A DNA stretch of 64,000 nucleotides from Enterobacter genomosp. O (GCF_001022965.1 NZ_LECZ01000024.1:1-64000); one strand, 5' to 3'. Counted from the first letter of the stretch, positions 51,552 through 61,820 are shown. Notes: generated from the letters alone by a model not told the origin. Program-made: numbers and translations.

Positions 51552-52673
51552 TCAGGACTCCAGCGCGATGGCAACCTCGTAGCCATGAGACTTGAGCAGG
51601 GAGTGTTTTTTCGCTGCTTCAAGATCTTTGGCCACCATCTCAGAAACCATCTCCTGCAGAGTGATTTCTGGTTTCCAGCCCAGCTTCTCGTGCGCTTTGG
51701 TTGGGTCGCCCAGCAGGGTTTCCACCTCAGCAGGACGGAAGTAGCGCGGGTCAACCTGAACAATAACGTCGCCCGGCTTCACGCCCGGTGCGTCATGGCC
51801 GGTCACGGACACCACGATGCCCTTCTCTTCCACGCCGGTACCTTCGAAGCGCAGCTTGATGCCCAGCTGCGCGGCAGCCATTTCCACGAACTGACGCACG
51901 GAGTACTGCACGCCTGTCGCGATCACGAAGTCTTCTGGCTGTTCCTGCTGCAGCATCATCCACTGCATTTTCACGTAGTCTTTGGCATGGCCCCAGTCAC
52001 GCAGGGAGTCCATGTTGCCGAGGTGCAGGCACGATTCCAGACCCTGCGCGATGTTCGCGATAGCGCGGGTGATTTTGCGGGTCACGAAGGTTTCGCCGCG
52101 GCGTGGAGACTCGTGGTTGAACAGGATACCGTTACAGGCGTACATGCCGTAGGATTCACGGTAGTTTACGGTGATCCAGTAAGCGTACAGTTTTGCGACT
52201 GCATACGGAGAACGCGGGTAGAACGGCGTGGTCTCTTTCTGAGGAATTTCCTGCACCAGGCCGTACAGCTCAGAGGTGGATGCCTGGTAGAAGCGGGTTT
52301 TCTTCTCAAGGCCGAGGAAGCGAATGGCTTCCAGCAGACGCAGGGTACCCATGGCGTCAACGTCAGCGGTGTATTCCGGGGATTCGAAGGAAACCGCTAC
52401 ATGGCTCATCGCACCCAGGTTGTACACTTCATCCGGCTGAACTTCCTGCAGGATACGGGTCAGGTTGGAGGTATCGGTCAGGTCGCCGTAGTGCAGATGG
52501 AATTTCGGGTTTGCCGCGTGCGGATCCTGATAGATGTGATCCACACGTTCGGTATTGAAAGAAGACGCGCGACGTTTAATACCGTGAACTTCATATCCTT
52601 TTTCCAGCAGAAACTCTGCCAGGTAAGAACCATCCTGCCCGGTAACGCCGGTGATGAGAGCGACTTTAGACAT
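51552..52673 (-). CDS. gmd: GDP-mannose 4,6-dehydratase
   Basis: This 373-residue SDR enzyme converts GDP-mannose to GDP-4-keto-6-deoxymannose. [15 protein letters not shown] (about residues 9-23) is the nucleotide-binding motif. The STSELYG (about 132-138) and YAVAK (about 157-161) segments hold the catalytic Thr, Glu, Tyr and Lys. It is the first of the GDP-fucose genes in the operon. Confidence 0.97.
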   Translation of the reverse strand: MSKVALITGVTGQDGSYLAEFLLEKGYEVHGIKRRASSFNTERVDHIYQDPHAANPKFHLHYGDLTDTSNLTRILQEVQPDEVYNLGAMSHVAVSFESPEYTADVDAMGTLRLLEAIRFLGLEKKTRFYQASTSELYGLVQEIPQKETTPFYPRSPYAVAKLYAYWITVNYRESYGMYACNGILFNHESPRRGETFVTRKITRAIANIAQGLESCLHLGNMDSLRDWGHAKDYVKMQWMMLQQEQPEDFVIATGVQYSVRQFVEMAAAQLGIKLRFEGTGVEEKGIVVSVTGHDAPGVKPGDVIVQVDPRYFRPAEVETLLGDPTKAHEKLGWKPEITLQEMVSEMVAKDLEAAKKHSLLKSHGYEVAIALES

Positions 52674-52697
52674 GTTTATATTCCTCTACTTATGAAT

Positions 52698-53246
52698 TTA
52701 ATCAGTTTCAACGCGTTCGCGTATCACCACTGCGGGGTTGCCACGGCAAACTTTATTTGCCGGTAGCGATTTAAAAACGCTGCTGCGGGCACCAACGACC
52801 GTGCCATCGCCAACAGAAACACCTGGTGCAACAAAAACATCCGTTGCCAGCCAGCATTTTTCACCAATCACAATAGGCGAAGCGGTAATATCAAAATGCT
52901 GACTCATAAAGTCGTGGCTGCCGGTGCACAAATAACACTTTTGTGAAACCACCGAATTTGCGCCAATCGTAATCTCGCCAAGGGTATATAACACCGCGTC
53001 ATCCCCTACCCAGGCGTAATCCCCAAGCGTTAATTTCCAGGGGTAGGTAATTTTTACCGAAGGTCGGATGACTACGTTTTTTCCTATTTTTGCGCCAAAC
53101 AGGCGCAATAAAAATGCTCGCCAGCGGTACAGTATTTGCGGTGACCAGGCAAATAAGGTGGCCTGAACGGCCCACCACAGCTGCACTTTAATACCGCCCG
53201 CGCCCCGAAAACCTTTCGGTACGGAGAAACCGTTCAGATCCTGCAT
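52698..53246 (-). CDS. wcaF: Colanic acid acetyltransferase WcaF
   Basis: This 182-residue protein is a hexapeptide-repeat acyltransferase (left-handed beta-helix) of the NodL/LacA group. Short (I/V)G-x4 repeats run through about residues 60-165, for example TYPWKLTLGDYAWVGDDAVL, GEITIGANSVV and PIVIGEKCWLATDVFV. It probably O-acetylates a fucose in colanic acid. It lies 15 bases after wcaE. Confidence 0.94.
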   Translation of the reverse strand: MQDLNGFSVPKGFRGAGGIKVQLWWAVQATLFAWSPQILYRWRAFLLRLFGAKIGKNVVIRPSVKITYPWKLTLGDYAWVGDDAVLYTLGEITIGANSVVSQKCYLCTGSHDFMSQHFDITASPIVIGEKCWLATDVFVAPGVSVGDGTVVGARSSVFKSLPANKVCRGNPAVVIRERVETD

Positions 53247-53261
53247 TACGTTTCCTTATAT

Positions 53262-54008
53262 TCAGGCTTTGTTATATAAGGCTTTCGTTTTACCCGTGGT
53301 GCGCACGCGTAATAAATAAGACAATTCCGCCCAGAATGCCGGCACGCGTAATATTCTGCGCTGCACGTTTTTGGCATCCTTACACAGCTCGAGGTTATTC
53401 GACGTTGACACGCCGCCCATCGAAAATTCAGACACCAGTCCTTTCATGCGACGGAACGGGTAGCCTGATTTATACAGGCTGGCGGCCAGGGCATAATCTG
53501 ATGACACTTTATACTGCAAATCGTAAGGGTGTTTTTTCAGACCTTTTACCGGGAAGAAAATGGCCTGATGGCTGGCAGGTAAACTGTGATAGATATACCA
53601 GCCTGGCTTCGCGCTGCGGCACACTTTATGTCCATCGCCAAAATCGAGCAGCGCATCGCCAATATACATGGCGTCCTCTTTCTGGCGCGCCAGCTGACGG
53701 GCAAACAGCGCCACATCGTCATGGAAGATATCGCCGGAATTCAGGAAAATGGCATAACGCCCCTGTGCCATGCTAATGCCCTTGTTCATTGCATCGTAGA
53801 TGCCTTTATCTTTCTCGCTGATGTAGCGTAAGTTGAACTCACCGTTGAGTTTTTCCAGAAACTCCGCCGTGCCATCGTTCGAACCACCGTCGACCACAAT
53901 CCACTCAAAGGTGAGGCTGGGATCGCGCGCCAGGTTACGCAGCGAGCGCCAGGTTTTTACCACCCCTTCGTAATTACGAAAAGCGACAGTAATGACGCTA
54001 AGAAACAT
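53262..54008 (-). CDS. wcaE: Colanic acid glycosyltransferase WcaE
   Basis: This 248-residue GT2 enzyme of the GT-A fold begins with [17 protein letters not shown] and has [15 protein letters not shown] (about residues 36-50) and [13 protein letters not shown] (about 89-101), which stands for the metal-binding DxD region. It is a predicted fucosyl- or galactosyltransferase of the colanic acid unit. It lies 16 bases after wcaD. Confidence 0.94.
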   Translation of the reverse strand: MFLSVITVAFRNYEGVVKTWRSLRNLARDPSLTFEWIVVDGGSNDGTAEFLEKLNGEFNLRYISEKDKGIYDAMNKGISMAQGRYAIFLNSGDIFHDDVALFARQLARQKEDAMYIGDALLDFGDGHKVCRSAKPGWYIYHSLPASHQAIFFPVKGLKKHPYDLQYKVSSDYALAASLYKSGYPFRRMKGLVSEFSMGGVSTSNNLELCKDAKNVQRRILRVPAFWAELSYLLRVRTTGKTKALYNKA

Positions 54009-54024
54009 AAATCACCTCATTTCG

Positions 54025-55245
54025 TCATGCGTTCGTAATATTAAGCGCTTTGCGCAGAATAAACGGACAGACAATCAAGAAAGCATATTCCGGGCTAAAT
54101 ATTGACCCGGTAAAAAACAGCGACACCGGAGTAAACAGATAAAGCTGCACGCGAAAGTTCTGGTTATCACCAAACGCGTTAATCATCATTTTGAAAACTT
54201 TAAACAGATACCACAGCGTCAACAGTACGGCGAACCACGAAAAATAAATAATTAACAGATACAGACCATTGTCTATGGTTTTACCGACATCCGCACCGTT
54301 AAAGATTCCGAATGATGCAACATATTCGTAAAGTGAGCCGAATCTTACTACACCATCAATATGGGTTAAGGAATAACCCACCATAACCAGCGGACCAATG
54401 ATGCGATAATAGGACGAGGACCCTTCCGTTCCCAAATCACCCAGACGTTCTGAGATGTATGGGAAAGCAAATATCACGCCTACCATAAATACCGTCAGGG
54501 AGATAATCGCCAGCGGCAGTTTTTTCTTAATCGCATCTTTGTTCAGGTACTGGAACGCCCACTCCAGCAGGTAAAACAGGATAAATGTCATTACCCCTGA
54601 GAACGACCCAGACAGAACGATTCCTGCAAGAATCATAGCATCGGTCTTAGGCGTTTTGATACCAAACTGTTTGATGCTGAGCCAAATTGAGATTAACGCC
54701 AGAGCGAAAAACGCCGGTTCAAAATAGAGGGCTGTAGTACGCTTCCCGCCAAACTTAATGAAGTTCAATACATAGCTGTTACTGTAAATGAGATATTTCG
54801 AAATTATCTCCATCAGGCTACTGCCGCCGGTGAGAATAATTTGTGCCATCTCCATAGCAGCAAGCATGACAATTAACGCAACGGCAATATAAAAGAACCT
54901 AAGGATTTTCCGATAATTGTGCGGAGAAATAGTTTTAAACCGAATACTCCAGACCATTCCGATAATAATGACAATATAAACAAACAGCATGGTCGACGTG
55001 ACGTATTTACTGGCATCCAGCGACTGGCCAAAGATGTAGTTAAACAGCGTCAGGCCCGTGCCCAGCCCCAGGGCAATCATCAGCTTCTTCAGGTTGATTT
55101 TATCGACATACAGCAGAAGCAGAACGGGCAAGAAGGTAACGATGGTTATCGGGAAGCTTTCGCCGAGCTGGGCAATTTTGACATTGACCAGCAGGTAGAT
55201 CAGCGGCAGCAGCAGATAACTACAGATTCTGATAGAACGAGACAT
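54025..55245 (-). CDS. wcaD: Colanic acid polymerase WcaD
   Basis: This 406-residue, highly hydrophobic protein has about ten membrane helices and aligns end to end with E. coli WcaD, the predicted Wzy-type polymerase of colanic acid. The first helix begins at SIRICSYLLLPLIYLLVN. I place the start at ATG 55245, inside the 3' end of wcaC (26-base overlap). The open frame continues upstream to 55422 but that part is the wcaC gene in another frame. Confidence 0.93.
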   Translation of the reverse strand: MSRSIRICSYLLLPLIYLLVNVKIAQLGESFPITIVTFLPVLLLLYVDKINLKKLMIALGLGTGLTLFNYIFGQSLDASKYVTSTMLFVYIVIIIGMVWSIRFKTISPHNYRKILRFFYIAVALIVMLAAMEMAQIILTGGSSLMEIISKYLIYSNSYVLNFIKFGGKRTTALYFEPAFFALALISIWLSIKQFGIKTPKTDAMILAGIVLSGSFSGVMTFILFYLLEWAFQYLNKDAIKKKLPLAIISLTVFMVGVIFAFPYISERLGDLGTEGSSSYYRIIGPLVMVGYSLTHIDGVVRFGSLYEYVASFGIFNGADVGKTIDNGLYLLIIYFSWFAVLLTLWYLFKVFKMMINAFGDNQNFRVQLYLFTPVSLFFTGSIFSPEYAFLIVCPFILRKALNITNA

Positions 55246-56437
55246 ACTCCTCCAGCATCTGTTGTCCACTGTAGGCCTTGCGGCTGCGGTTGCGGAACGA
55301 TTCCAGGTCAGTGCCAAAAACGGCCTCGGCGATCTGCGCCTTCGGCAGCTGGACCAGAGGCAAGACCTCCTGCTCCGCAAAGGTTTTCCCGCCGGATTTT
55401 TCCAGCACTTCACGCGCCGCATCGCTGTGGGTGGCGATGACCGGCACGCCGATGGAGAGCGCTTCGCAGAGGATCAGCGGGTAGTTATCCACGCGCGAGC
55501 TAAACACCAGCGCATCCATAGCATTCAGCGCGCTCATTAGTTTGCGCTTGTCGGTTTCAAACCCGTGGTTCACCACGTTGGCCCCTTCGAACGGCGAAAA
55601 CTTGCCGAAGGTGTGAAGCTCTATCTTGTCGCCCAGCGCCATCATGTCGCGCACCAGCTGCTGGTTGGTTTTACCGTCGTAACGCAGGTCGTGCGCAACG
55701 ACAGCGATTTTCGGTTTGCCTGCGGTTTCCGCTACCGGCGTCAGTTCCGCAAGGATGGCTTCCGTCGCCACGTCGATGCCGTTGTTGATAATCTGGCAGC
55801 GCCCTGCCCCGTACAGGCTGTTGAAGGCATCGGCCACGTGCTGGCTCGGAGAGATGAACGTACAGCCGAGCGAGAGCATATCGCGAAACAGCTGGCGCTT
55901 TCCGTCCACCAGCTGATGGGCGCGGTCCACCTTCACCGGCGGGTAGTTACTCAAGGTCGGGCATTTCTGGCAGTTATCTTTCCAGCCTTCGCAGCCATCG
56001 GTAAACGCGCAGCGGCCCGTCACGCTCCAGTGATCGTGCAGCGTCCAGACGAAGCGGGTGTCGGGCTTGTGGGCCTGCACCTTCTGACAAAACGCCACCA
56101 CCTCTTCCAGATTCAGCCAGTAGCTGTGCAGCACGTGAAAATGCAGCACGACCGGGCCAGGCGTGCGCGTCACGGTACGATAAAGGGTGTTCAGGTTGCC
56201 AAAGAGGTCGCGGTTAAAGAGACGGAACAACGCAATGTTGGCAATCGAGGTCAGACGCGGCGTGTGCTTGTGCACCTGCGGGTAGCTATCGTGGCTGACG
56301 CTTTTCTTGCCGCCTTTGCCATAGCCGTAAATAAACCGGGACTGAAGACCTTTTTGCAGCGCGCGCTGGTGCAGATCCAGCGCCACGCCTGCTGCTCCGC
56401 CTTCTGCGAGGCGTACGTTAAATTGCAGAATGTTCAT
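55220..56437 (-). CDS. wcaC: Colanic acid glycosyltransferase WcaC
   Basis: This 405-residue GT4 enzyme begins with QFNVRLAEGGAAGVALDLH (about residues 5-23) and has VVAHDLRYDGKTNQQLV and VDNYPLILCEALSIGVPVIA, the donor loop. It also has a cysteine-rich loop, CAFTDGCEGWKDNCQKCP (about 137-154), found in this family. It is a predicted galactosyltransferase of the colanic acid unit. It overlaps wcaB by four bases. Confidence 0.94.
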   Translation of the reverse strand: MNILQFNVRLAEGGAAGVALDLHQRALQKGLQSRFIYGYGKGGKKSVSHDSYPQVHKHTPRLTSIANIALFRLFNRDLFGNLNTLYRTVTRTPGPVVLHFHVLHSYWLNLEEVVAFCQKVQAHKPDTRFVWTLHDHWSVTGRCAFTDGCEGWKDNCQKCPTLSNYPPVKVDRAHQLVDGKRQLFRDMLSLGCTFISPSQHVADAFNSLYGAGRCQIINNGIDVATEAILAELTPVAETAGKPKIAVVAHDLRYDGKTNQQLVRDMMALGDKIELHTFGKFSPFEGANVVNHGFETDKRKLMSALNAMDALVFSSRVDNYPLILCEALSIGVPVIATHSDAAREVLEKSGGKTFAEQEVLPLVQLPKAQIAEAVFGTDLESFRNRSRKAYSGQQMLEEYVSFYQNL

Positions 56438-56925
56438 TTAATCACCTTCACGCGGGCTTTTTCTCCCACCACCAGCGCGTTATCCGGAATGCTGTCCAGC
56501 ACCACGCTGCCAGCACCAATCGTGACGTTGTTACCTATCGTGATGTCACCAACGATCACCACGTTCGCGCCCAGCTCGACGTTGTTGCCGATGACCGGGC
56601 AGGCCAGGCTGTCAGGCCCGCGGTTGCCAATGGTGACCGCATGACGAATGGTGAAATCATCCCCGGCGACCACGAACTTGTTGATCACCACCGCATAGCC
56701 GTGGTGGATGGTGAAGCGGCGGCCAATGGTGGCAGCGGCCTGAATCTCATAGCCAAAAAAGCATTCGGTAATGATGCGGTACAGGATCAGCACCGGTGCC
56801 GCCCAGATATTGTTCAGCACGTTTTTCTTACGCCACACCGAGCAAAAATGCGCGATACGGTAGGCCAGAACCATGCAGCACGGGCGCAGGCTCCAGCTGT
56901 TAGCGCGGCAATCTTCCAGAAACAT
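56434..56925 (-). CDS. wcaB: Colanic acid acetyltransferase WcaB
   Basis: This 163-residue hexapeptide-repeat acyltransferase of the serine acetyltransferase (CysE-like) group has repeats such as PVIGNNVELGANVVIVGDI and TIGNNVTIGAGSVVLDSI at about residues 108-146, with the catalytic histidine in FTIHHGYAVVI. It probably adds an O-acetyl group to colanic acid. It shares one base with wcaA (TAATG) and four with wcaC. Confidence 0.94.
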   Translation of the reverse strand: MFLEDCRANSWSLRPCCMVLAYRIAHFCSVWRKKNVLNNIWAAPVLILYRIITECFFGYEIQAAATIGRRFTIHHGYAVVINKFVVAGDDFTIRHAVTIGNRGPDSLACPVIGNNVELGANVVIVGDITIGNNVTIGAGSVVLDSIPDNALVVGEKARVKVIK

Positions 56926-57767
56926 TATTTCCCCCGAAGTCCATCAGCCAGGCGCTTGCCGTTACGCACGGACAGCAGCGTCAGCAGCGTGCGCCAGTTC
57001 ATGCGCTTATTGCGGATCTGATAGAGGGTAAAGAGCTGATATTTACGGCTGGCGCGGTCAAACTTGTCCTTGTGCTTGCGGTAAAAATGGAAGTAGCCGG
57101 AGAATTTCTTCGGCGAGGAGGTGATTTGCATCTCCCCGTGGTTGATATGCAGGATCTGCGTGGCCTCTTCCACTTTCCACGGCTCGCCGTACTCCACGAC
57201 CATGCGCAGGAAGATGTCGTAATCCTGCGCGGCCTTCAGTTCGGTATCGAACAGGCACTCTTTAAAGCGCCATGCCCAGGTAAAGACCTGGTTACCAATA
57301 ATGTTGCGCTTGTAGAACAGGCGACGGGAGTACGGTGATTTCGGGTACAGCGGCAGGCTGGCAGGCTGCGAATAAACCTCGCCCTGGCAGACATAGTCGT
57401 TGGCATACAGGAAAGCGTGCGTCACCAGCTGCTCTTTGTGCGACAGGAAGATAGACAGGCGGTTCGGCGTCCATTCGTCATCGTCGTCAATGCCGGTCAG
57501 ATACTGCCCTTTGGCCTGCATAATCGCCTGGTTACGCACCGCACAGGCGCCGGAGTTTATTGCGTTGTGGGTATAGACCACCCGCGGGTCGTTGAGGTCA
57601 GTGACAAATTTTTGCAGCTGTTCATACGAGGAAGAACAGTCATCCACGATGATCAGTTCCCAGTTATCGTAATCCTGACGTAAAACCGACTTAATTGCGC
57701 GGATCGCCAGCTGCTGACGATTCCATGTCGGCATATAGATTGATACTAAAGGGCGTTGTGTGGTCAT
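56925..57767 (-). CDS. wcaA: Colanic acid glycosyltransferase WcaA
   Basis: This 280-residue GT2 enzyme has VSIYMPTWNRQQLAIRAIKS (about residues 8-27), WELIIVDDCSSS (about 37-48) and the GIDDDDEWTP stretch (about 92-101) with the DxD metal site. It is a predicted transferase of the colanic acid unit, matching the 279-residue E. coli protein. The start at 57767 gives the conserved MTTQRPLVS N-terminus; the longer frame to 57827 runs through the palindromic repeat that separates it from wzc. Confidence 0.94.
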   Translation of the reverse strand: MTTQRPLVSIYMPTWNRQQLAIRAIKSVLRQDYDNWELIIVDDCSSSYEQLQKFVTDLNDPRVVYTHNAINSGACAVRNQAIMQAKGQYLTGIDDDDEWTPNRLSIFLSHKEQLVTHAFLYANDYVCQGEVYSQPASLPLYPKSPYSRRLFYKRNIIGNQVFTWAWRFKECLFDTELKAAQDYDIFLRMVVEYGEPWKVEEATQILHINHGEMQITSSPKKFSGYFHFYRKHKDKFDRASRKYQLFTLYQIRNKRMNWRTLLTLLSVRNGKRLADGLRGK

Positions 57768-57781
57768 GGTCTTCCCCTTAT

Positions 57782-57873
57782 CCCTCACCCCGACCCTCTC
57801 CCGGAGGGAGAGGGAGAAAAGCTGCACCGTGCAGTCCCCTCTCCCCTCTGGGGAGAGGGTTAGGGTGAGGGGG
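57782..57873. repeat. Intergenic palindromic repeat between wzc and wcaA
   Basis: The outer arms CCCTCACCCCGACCCTCTCC and GGAGAGGGTTAGGGTGAGGG are complementary apart from two positions. Two inner hairpins (CTCTCCCGGAGGGAGAG and CTCCCCTCTGGGGAG) lie within, so the unit can fold as a branched stem. It fills most of the 123-base gap inside the operon. A related half-unit lies at 63960-63991. Confidence 0.85.
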
Positions 57874-57890
57874 TTATGTGTATGTTTTTT

Positions 57891-60053
57891 TTATTTACTG
57901 TCAGACTTATATTCGTACTCGTAATAGCCGTAATCCTGGTACCCGGTGGCGCGGCGGAAGATGGAGTTCAGAATCACCCCTTTCACCTCAATACCGTTCT
58001 GCTCGAAGCGGCTCAGGCTGGTTTCCACTTCCTTCAGCGTGTTCACCGCGTAGCGCGCCACCATCAGTGTGGTACCCGCCAGACGACCCACTACGGCCGC
58101 GTCGGTTACGGCCAGAATTGGCGGCGTATCGATCAGCACCAGGTCGTAGTTCTTGCTCGCCCACTCCACCAGTTCGGTAAAGCGTTCGCTCATCAGCAGT
58201 TCGGACGGGTTAGGCGGTACCTGGCCGCGCGGGATCAGGTCAAATTTTGGTACCGTAGTCGGCTTCGCGCTCTGGCTGATTTCACCTTTACCGAGGAGGA
58301 TCTCCGACAGACCGTTGACGTTGTTGGTGCCCAGCAGCTCGTGGGTGTAGCCCTTACGCATATCACAGTCGATCAGCAGCACGCGCTTGTTGGTCTGGCT
58401 GACCACCGCCGCCAGGTTGGCACAGACGAAGGTTTTACCGATTGACGGGCTAACGCCGGTCAACATCAGGACGTTGTTTTTAGCCTGCATCATGGCGAAG
58501 TGCAGACTGGTACGCAGGCTGCGTATCGCTTCAATCGCCAGGTCGGTTGGGTTACCCACCGCCAGCAGCTGGCTCTGTTTGTAACGCTTAACGCCTTTGA
58601 TGGTTTTGACGCTGTCGCGGGATTTTTGCCATTCAGACAGCGGGATGCTGGCGTAAACGTTGATACCGTTCTCTTCCAGCGCCTGCGGGCTCTCGATTCC
58701 GCGGTTGAACAGCGAACGCAGCAGCACGCCCACGATGGAGAGCATCAGGCCGAGAATAATGCTGCCGAGAATAATCAGCGCTTTCTTCGGCTTCAGCACG
58801 CCAGGCTGGGTAATGGCCGGGTCGACGATACGCACGTCACCGACGGTACTGGCTTCGGTGATTTTCAGCTCCTGCTGTTTGTTCAGTAGCTGCATGTAAA
58901 CCTGCTGTCCGGACTCCACGTCGCGGGTCAGACGCACGATTTCCTGCTGCGTTTTCGGCATCGCGGTCACGCGGTCATTGAGCTTCGCCTTTTCCTCTTC
59001 CAGCGTACGGCGTTTTTCCAGCAGCGTGCGGTAGGCCGGGTGACGTTTGGTATAAAGCTTGGAAATCTCCGCCTCTTTGAAGGTCAGCTCGTTGAGCTGC
59101 GCGTCAATGTTGACCATCGAATCAAGGACCGATTTCGCCTCAAGCGGCAGGTCGACGGAGTCTTTATCCTGACGATAGGCGTTCAGCTTGTTCTCGGCGT
59201 CATCCAGATGAGCGCGAACTTCCGGGAGCTGTTTCGCGAGGAAGGCCAGGCTCTTCGCCGCTTCGGCCGACTTACGCTCGACGTTCTGCTCAAGGTAGTT
59301 ACGGGTAATGCTGTTCAGGATGTCGCGGATCTGATCCTTATCTTCACCGGTAAAGGTCATGCTCAGCACGCCGGTGTCCTTACCGTTTTCGGTGACGGTG
59401 AGGTTGTTTTGCAGATTGTTGATCATCCCCAGCGTGGAGAATTTGGTGACGGTGAATTCGCCGCCCTCCTGGGCGTTGATCGCGCTGACCATCATGCTGA
59501 CGCCGTCTTTGGTAAGCATCTGCCCGACTTCACCGCGCGCGCTAAAGCCCGCATCGCTGGTCAACTGGTACTGTTTCGGGCCAAGCACCGTCAGGGTAAA
59601 GGTCTGATCGGCGGTCCCTTTCGGCAGCACGAAGTCAGTGACCTTCACCGTGTCGTTGTTGCGGCCCATCAGCCGATCCCAGCCGGCACCAAAGATCGGG
59701 AAGGTATTTTTGGTGACGGAGATATCGAGCCCGAGGTCGTGAACCGTTTTACCCAGCACCAGACGTGACTGGATGAGCTGAATTTCAGCGTCGGAGGCCG
59801 GCGGCTTGTTCGCCAGCGCAGAGCCAATGTCCTGCACCAGCGAGTTCCCGGTGTTCTGCTCGATCTGCACCAGCGCGTCGGCGCTGTAGATAGGCGTGGC
59901 GAACAGCGTGTAGACGACGGCCGCAGCGGCAAAGACGGCGGTAATACCCAGTACCCACCACTTTGCCTCTACAACCGTGCCGACCAGGCGCCCAATATCA
60001 ATTTCATCACTGCCCGAAGTCGGGGCGGCAGAAGGTCTTGTTTTTTCTGTCAT
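57891..60053 (-). CDS. wzc: Tyrosine autokinase and polysaccharide co-polymerase Wzc
   Basis: This 720-residue protein (E. coli Wzc is also 720) controls colanic acid length and export with Wza. The Wzz-type domain with the first helix lies at about residues 33-52. The periplasmic coiled-coil part follows, then a second helix near 425-445. The C-terminal BY-kinase has Walker A GVSPSIGKTF (about 533-542), Walker A' LLIDCDMRKG and Walker B LVLIDTPP. The tail YQDYGYYEYEYKSDSK is the tyrosine cluster for autophosphorylation. The start at 60053 lies two bases after wzb. Confidence 0.97.
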   Translation of the reverse strand: MTEKTRPSAAPTSGSDEIDIGRLVGTVVEAKWWVLGITAVFAAAAVVYTLFATPIYSADALVQIEQNTGNSLVQDIGSALANKPPASDAEIQLIQSRLVLGKTVHDLGLDISVTKNTFPIFGAGWDRLMGRNNDTVKVTDFVLPKGTADQTFTLTVLGPKQYQLTSDAGFSARGEVGQMLTKDGVSMMVSAINAQEGGEFTVTKFSTLGMINNLQNNLTVTENGKDTGVLSMTFTGEDKDQIRDILNSITRNYLEQNVERKSAEAAKSLAFLAKQLPEVRAHLDDAENKLNAYRQDKDSVDLPLEAKSVLDSMVNIDAQLNELTFKEAEISKLYTKRHPAYRTLLEKRRTLEEEKAKLNDRVTAMPKTQQEIVRLTRDVESGQQVYMQLLNKQQELKITEASTVGDVRIVDPAITQPGVLKPKKALIILGSIILGLMLSIVGVLLRSLFNRGIESPQALEENGINVYASIPLSEWQKSRDSVKTIKGVKRYKQSQLLAVGNPTDLAIEAIRSLRTSLHFAMMQAKNNVLMLTGVSPSIGKTFVCANLAAVVSQTNKRVLLIDCDMRKGYTHELLGTNNVNGLSEILLGKGEISQSAKPTTVPKFDLIPRGQVPPNPSELLMSERFTELVEWASKNYDLVLIDTPPILAVTDAAVVGRLAGTTLMVARYAVNTLKEVETSLSRFEQNGIEVKGVILNSIFRRATGYQDYGYYEYEYKSDSK

Positions 60054-60055
60054 TG

Positions 60056-60499
60056 TTATCCCTGCTGAGCTTTCAGTGCCTGCGCCCACTGTTGGGCAGA
60101 CTGGTCAAGTAAGGTGTAAACCGCCTCGAAGGCCTCATGGCTTTTGCGATACGGATCGGGGATTTCGCGCTCATTGTCCCAGTGACCAAACAGCATCACC
60201 TTGCCGCGCATCTCCGGTGCGATATCGCATAGCGCATGAATATGGCGTTTTTCCATCGCCAGGATCAGGTCATACTCCCGGCACATGCGGCCGGTGACCT
60301 GGCGGGCAACGTGCCCGTCAAGAGAGAGGTTATGATCCCGCGCCACGCTCGTCGCACGCTCGTCGGCCCCTTTGCCGACCAGTGCGCCAAGCCCAGCGGA
60401 GTCGACCGTTAGCTCAGGCTGGTACTGCTTCAGCAGCCGCTCAGCCGTGGGGGAACGGCAGATGTTCCCCACGCATACCACCAGAATTTTGTTAAACAT
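60056..60499 (-). CDS. wzb: Low-molecular-weight protein-tyrosine phosphatase Wzb
   Basis: This 147-residue phosphatase dephosphorylates Wzc. The P loop CVGNICRS has the nucleophile Cys9 and Arg15, and the general acid is Asp115 in DPYRKS. Length and residue positions equal those of E. coli Wzb. It lies six bases after wza and two bases before wzc. Confidence 0.97.
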   Translation of the reverse strand: MFNKILVVCVGNICRSPTAERLLKQYQPELTVDSAGLGALVGKGADERATSVARDHNLSLDGHVARQVTGRMCREYDLILAMEKRHIHALCDIAPEMRGKVMLFGHWDNEREIPDPYRKSHEAFEAVYTLLDQSAQQWAQALKAQQG

Positions 60500-60505
60500 C
60501 GCGGA

Positions 60506-61642
60506 TTACCAGGTATGAATGTCGCGCGCCGTATCCGTCATGTAGCGAACGCCACTGATGGTTGGCAGCAACTGGTTGATCAGGCGGTTCCAGCGGGCGA
60601 CCGGCGCGGTGGTGACGTACACCACATCGTATGGCTGGAGGCGGAACTCCGTTGCCATCACCAGCGACGTCGCATCGGACATATCCAGCTGATAAATGTT
60701 GGCAATCTTGCCTTTCGTACCCTCGCCCTTGAGCGGACGGATAACGAAGATACCGCTGGCGTTCGACGAGGTCAGGTCGATGCCTTCCGCGTTGCCCAGC
60801 GCTTCGGTCAGGGTCATACCGCTGAAGTCCATTTTGAGGGTGCTCTGTTTCTTCACTTCACCCATCACGAAGACTTTCAGATCGTCATTGCGCGGTACGT
60901 AGAGAATGTCGCCCGGATAGAGCAGGCGGTTCTGGGTCAGATCGCCGTTTTGCATCAGCGCCTGCAGGGAAATGCGCTGCTCTTTGCCTTCGTGGGTCAG
61001 CACGACGTTGCGCCAGTCGGCGCCGTCGGTTAAGCCGCCCGCGGCGTTAATGGCGTCCAGCACTGTCAGGGGAACGTTGGTGATGGCCTGCTGGCCCGAT
61101 TTGTTCACCTGGCCGGAGATGTAGGCTTTTTGCGAGCGGAATGCGGCGATATTAACGTCCACCTGCGGGTCGGCGATGTACTGCGCTAAGCGGCCGGTAA
61201 TATCACTACGGATCTCGGCAAGCGTTTTCCCGGCTACATGGACTTTACCAATGTAGGGATAGAACATGGTGCCATCTGACTGCACCCAGTTACCGGTGTC
61301 GCTTGAGCTGCGGTACTGGCCCGCTGGCGTGGTCAGTTCAGGGTGGTCCCAGACGGTCACGTTAATCACGTCACCCGGCCCCACGCGGTACTGATAGGAG
61401 GCAATTTCCTGGTCCAGCGACATATTCGGCTGGGCAACATTCGGACGTGGACGTAATTGTTCGACCAGACGTGGCGTAAGTGGATAAACATTCACCATTT
61501 TGTCGAGATCAAAATCGGCATCCTGTTGCTTGATCACATCCTTACCCATTGTTGACATATTGCTGCCGGGAAAGACCGTGCAACCACTCATCAAGGTCAC
61601 AGACACCAATAATGGCATCAATTTCATTTTGGATTTCATCAT
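60506..61642 (-). CDS. wza: Outer-membrane polysaccharide export lipoprotein Wza
   Basis: This 378-residue lipoprotein forms the octameric outer-membrane channel through which colanic acid leaves. A signal peptide ends in the lipobox LMSGC with the acylated Cys21. The polysaccharide export domain ([20 protein letters not shown], about residues 86-105) and the SLBB-type ligand-binding domains follow. The C-terminal amphipathic helix ([18 protein letters not shown]) builds the membrane barrel. It is the first gene of the colanic acid operon, behind a long untranslated leader. Confidence 0.97.
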   Translation of the reverse strand: MMKSKMKLMPLLVSVTLMSGCTVFPGSNMSTMGKDVIKQQDADFDLDKMVNVYPLTPRLVEQLRPRPNVAQPNMSLDQEIASYQYRVGPGDVINVTVWDHPELTTPAGQYRSSSDTGNWVQSDGTMFYPYIGKVHVAGKTLAEIRSDITGRLAQYIADPQVDVNIAAFRSQKAYISGQVNKSGQQAITNVPLTVLDAINAAGGLTDGADWRNVVLTHEGKEQRISLQALMQNGDLTQNRLLYPGDILYVPRNDDLKVFVMGEVKKQSTLKMDFSGMTLTEALGNAEGIDLTSSNASGIFVIRPLKGEGTKGKIANIYQLDMSDATSLVMATEFRLQPYDVVYVTTAPVARWNRLINQLLPTISGVRYMTDTARDIHTW

Positions 61643-61820
61643 TGATTATTTATCACTTTGGCAGAGTAATTATCCTGTGCAATTTAAATAAGCTCGAGTC
61701 GTATTGGGTTTCAGCATGCAGTTAATCAATTAGAAATATAACTGGCATCAGTCCTAAAAAAAGCTTATTCATCCATTGGCTATTGACAGAATAATCGAGG
61801 CTGATTCACACGCTTTCAGG

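Noticed and set aside
51543..52766. 407-codon open frame on the plus strand opposite gmd
   Set aside because: Composition is that of an antisense frame (His, Phe, Gln rich), and gmd fully explains the region.
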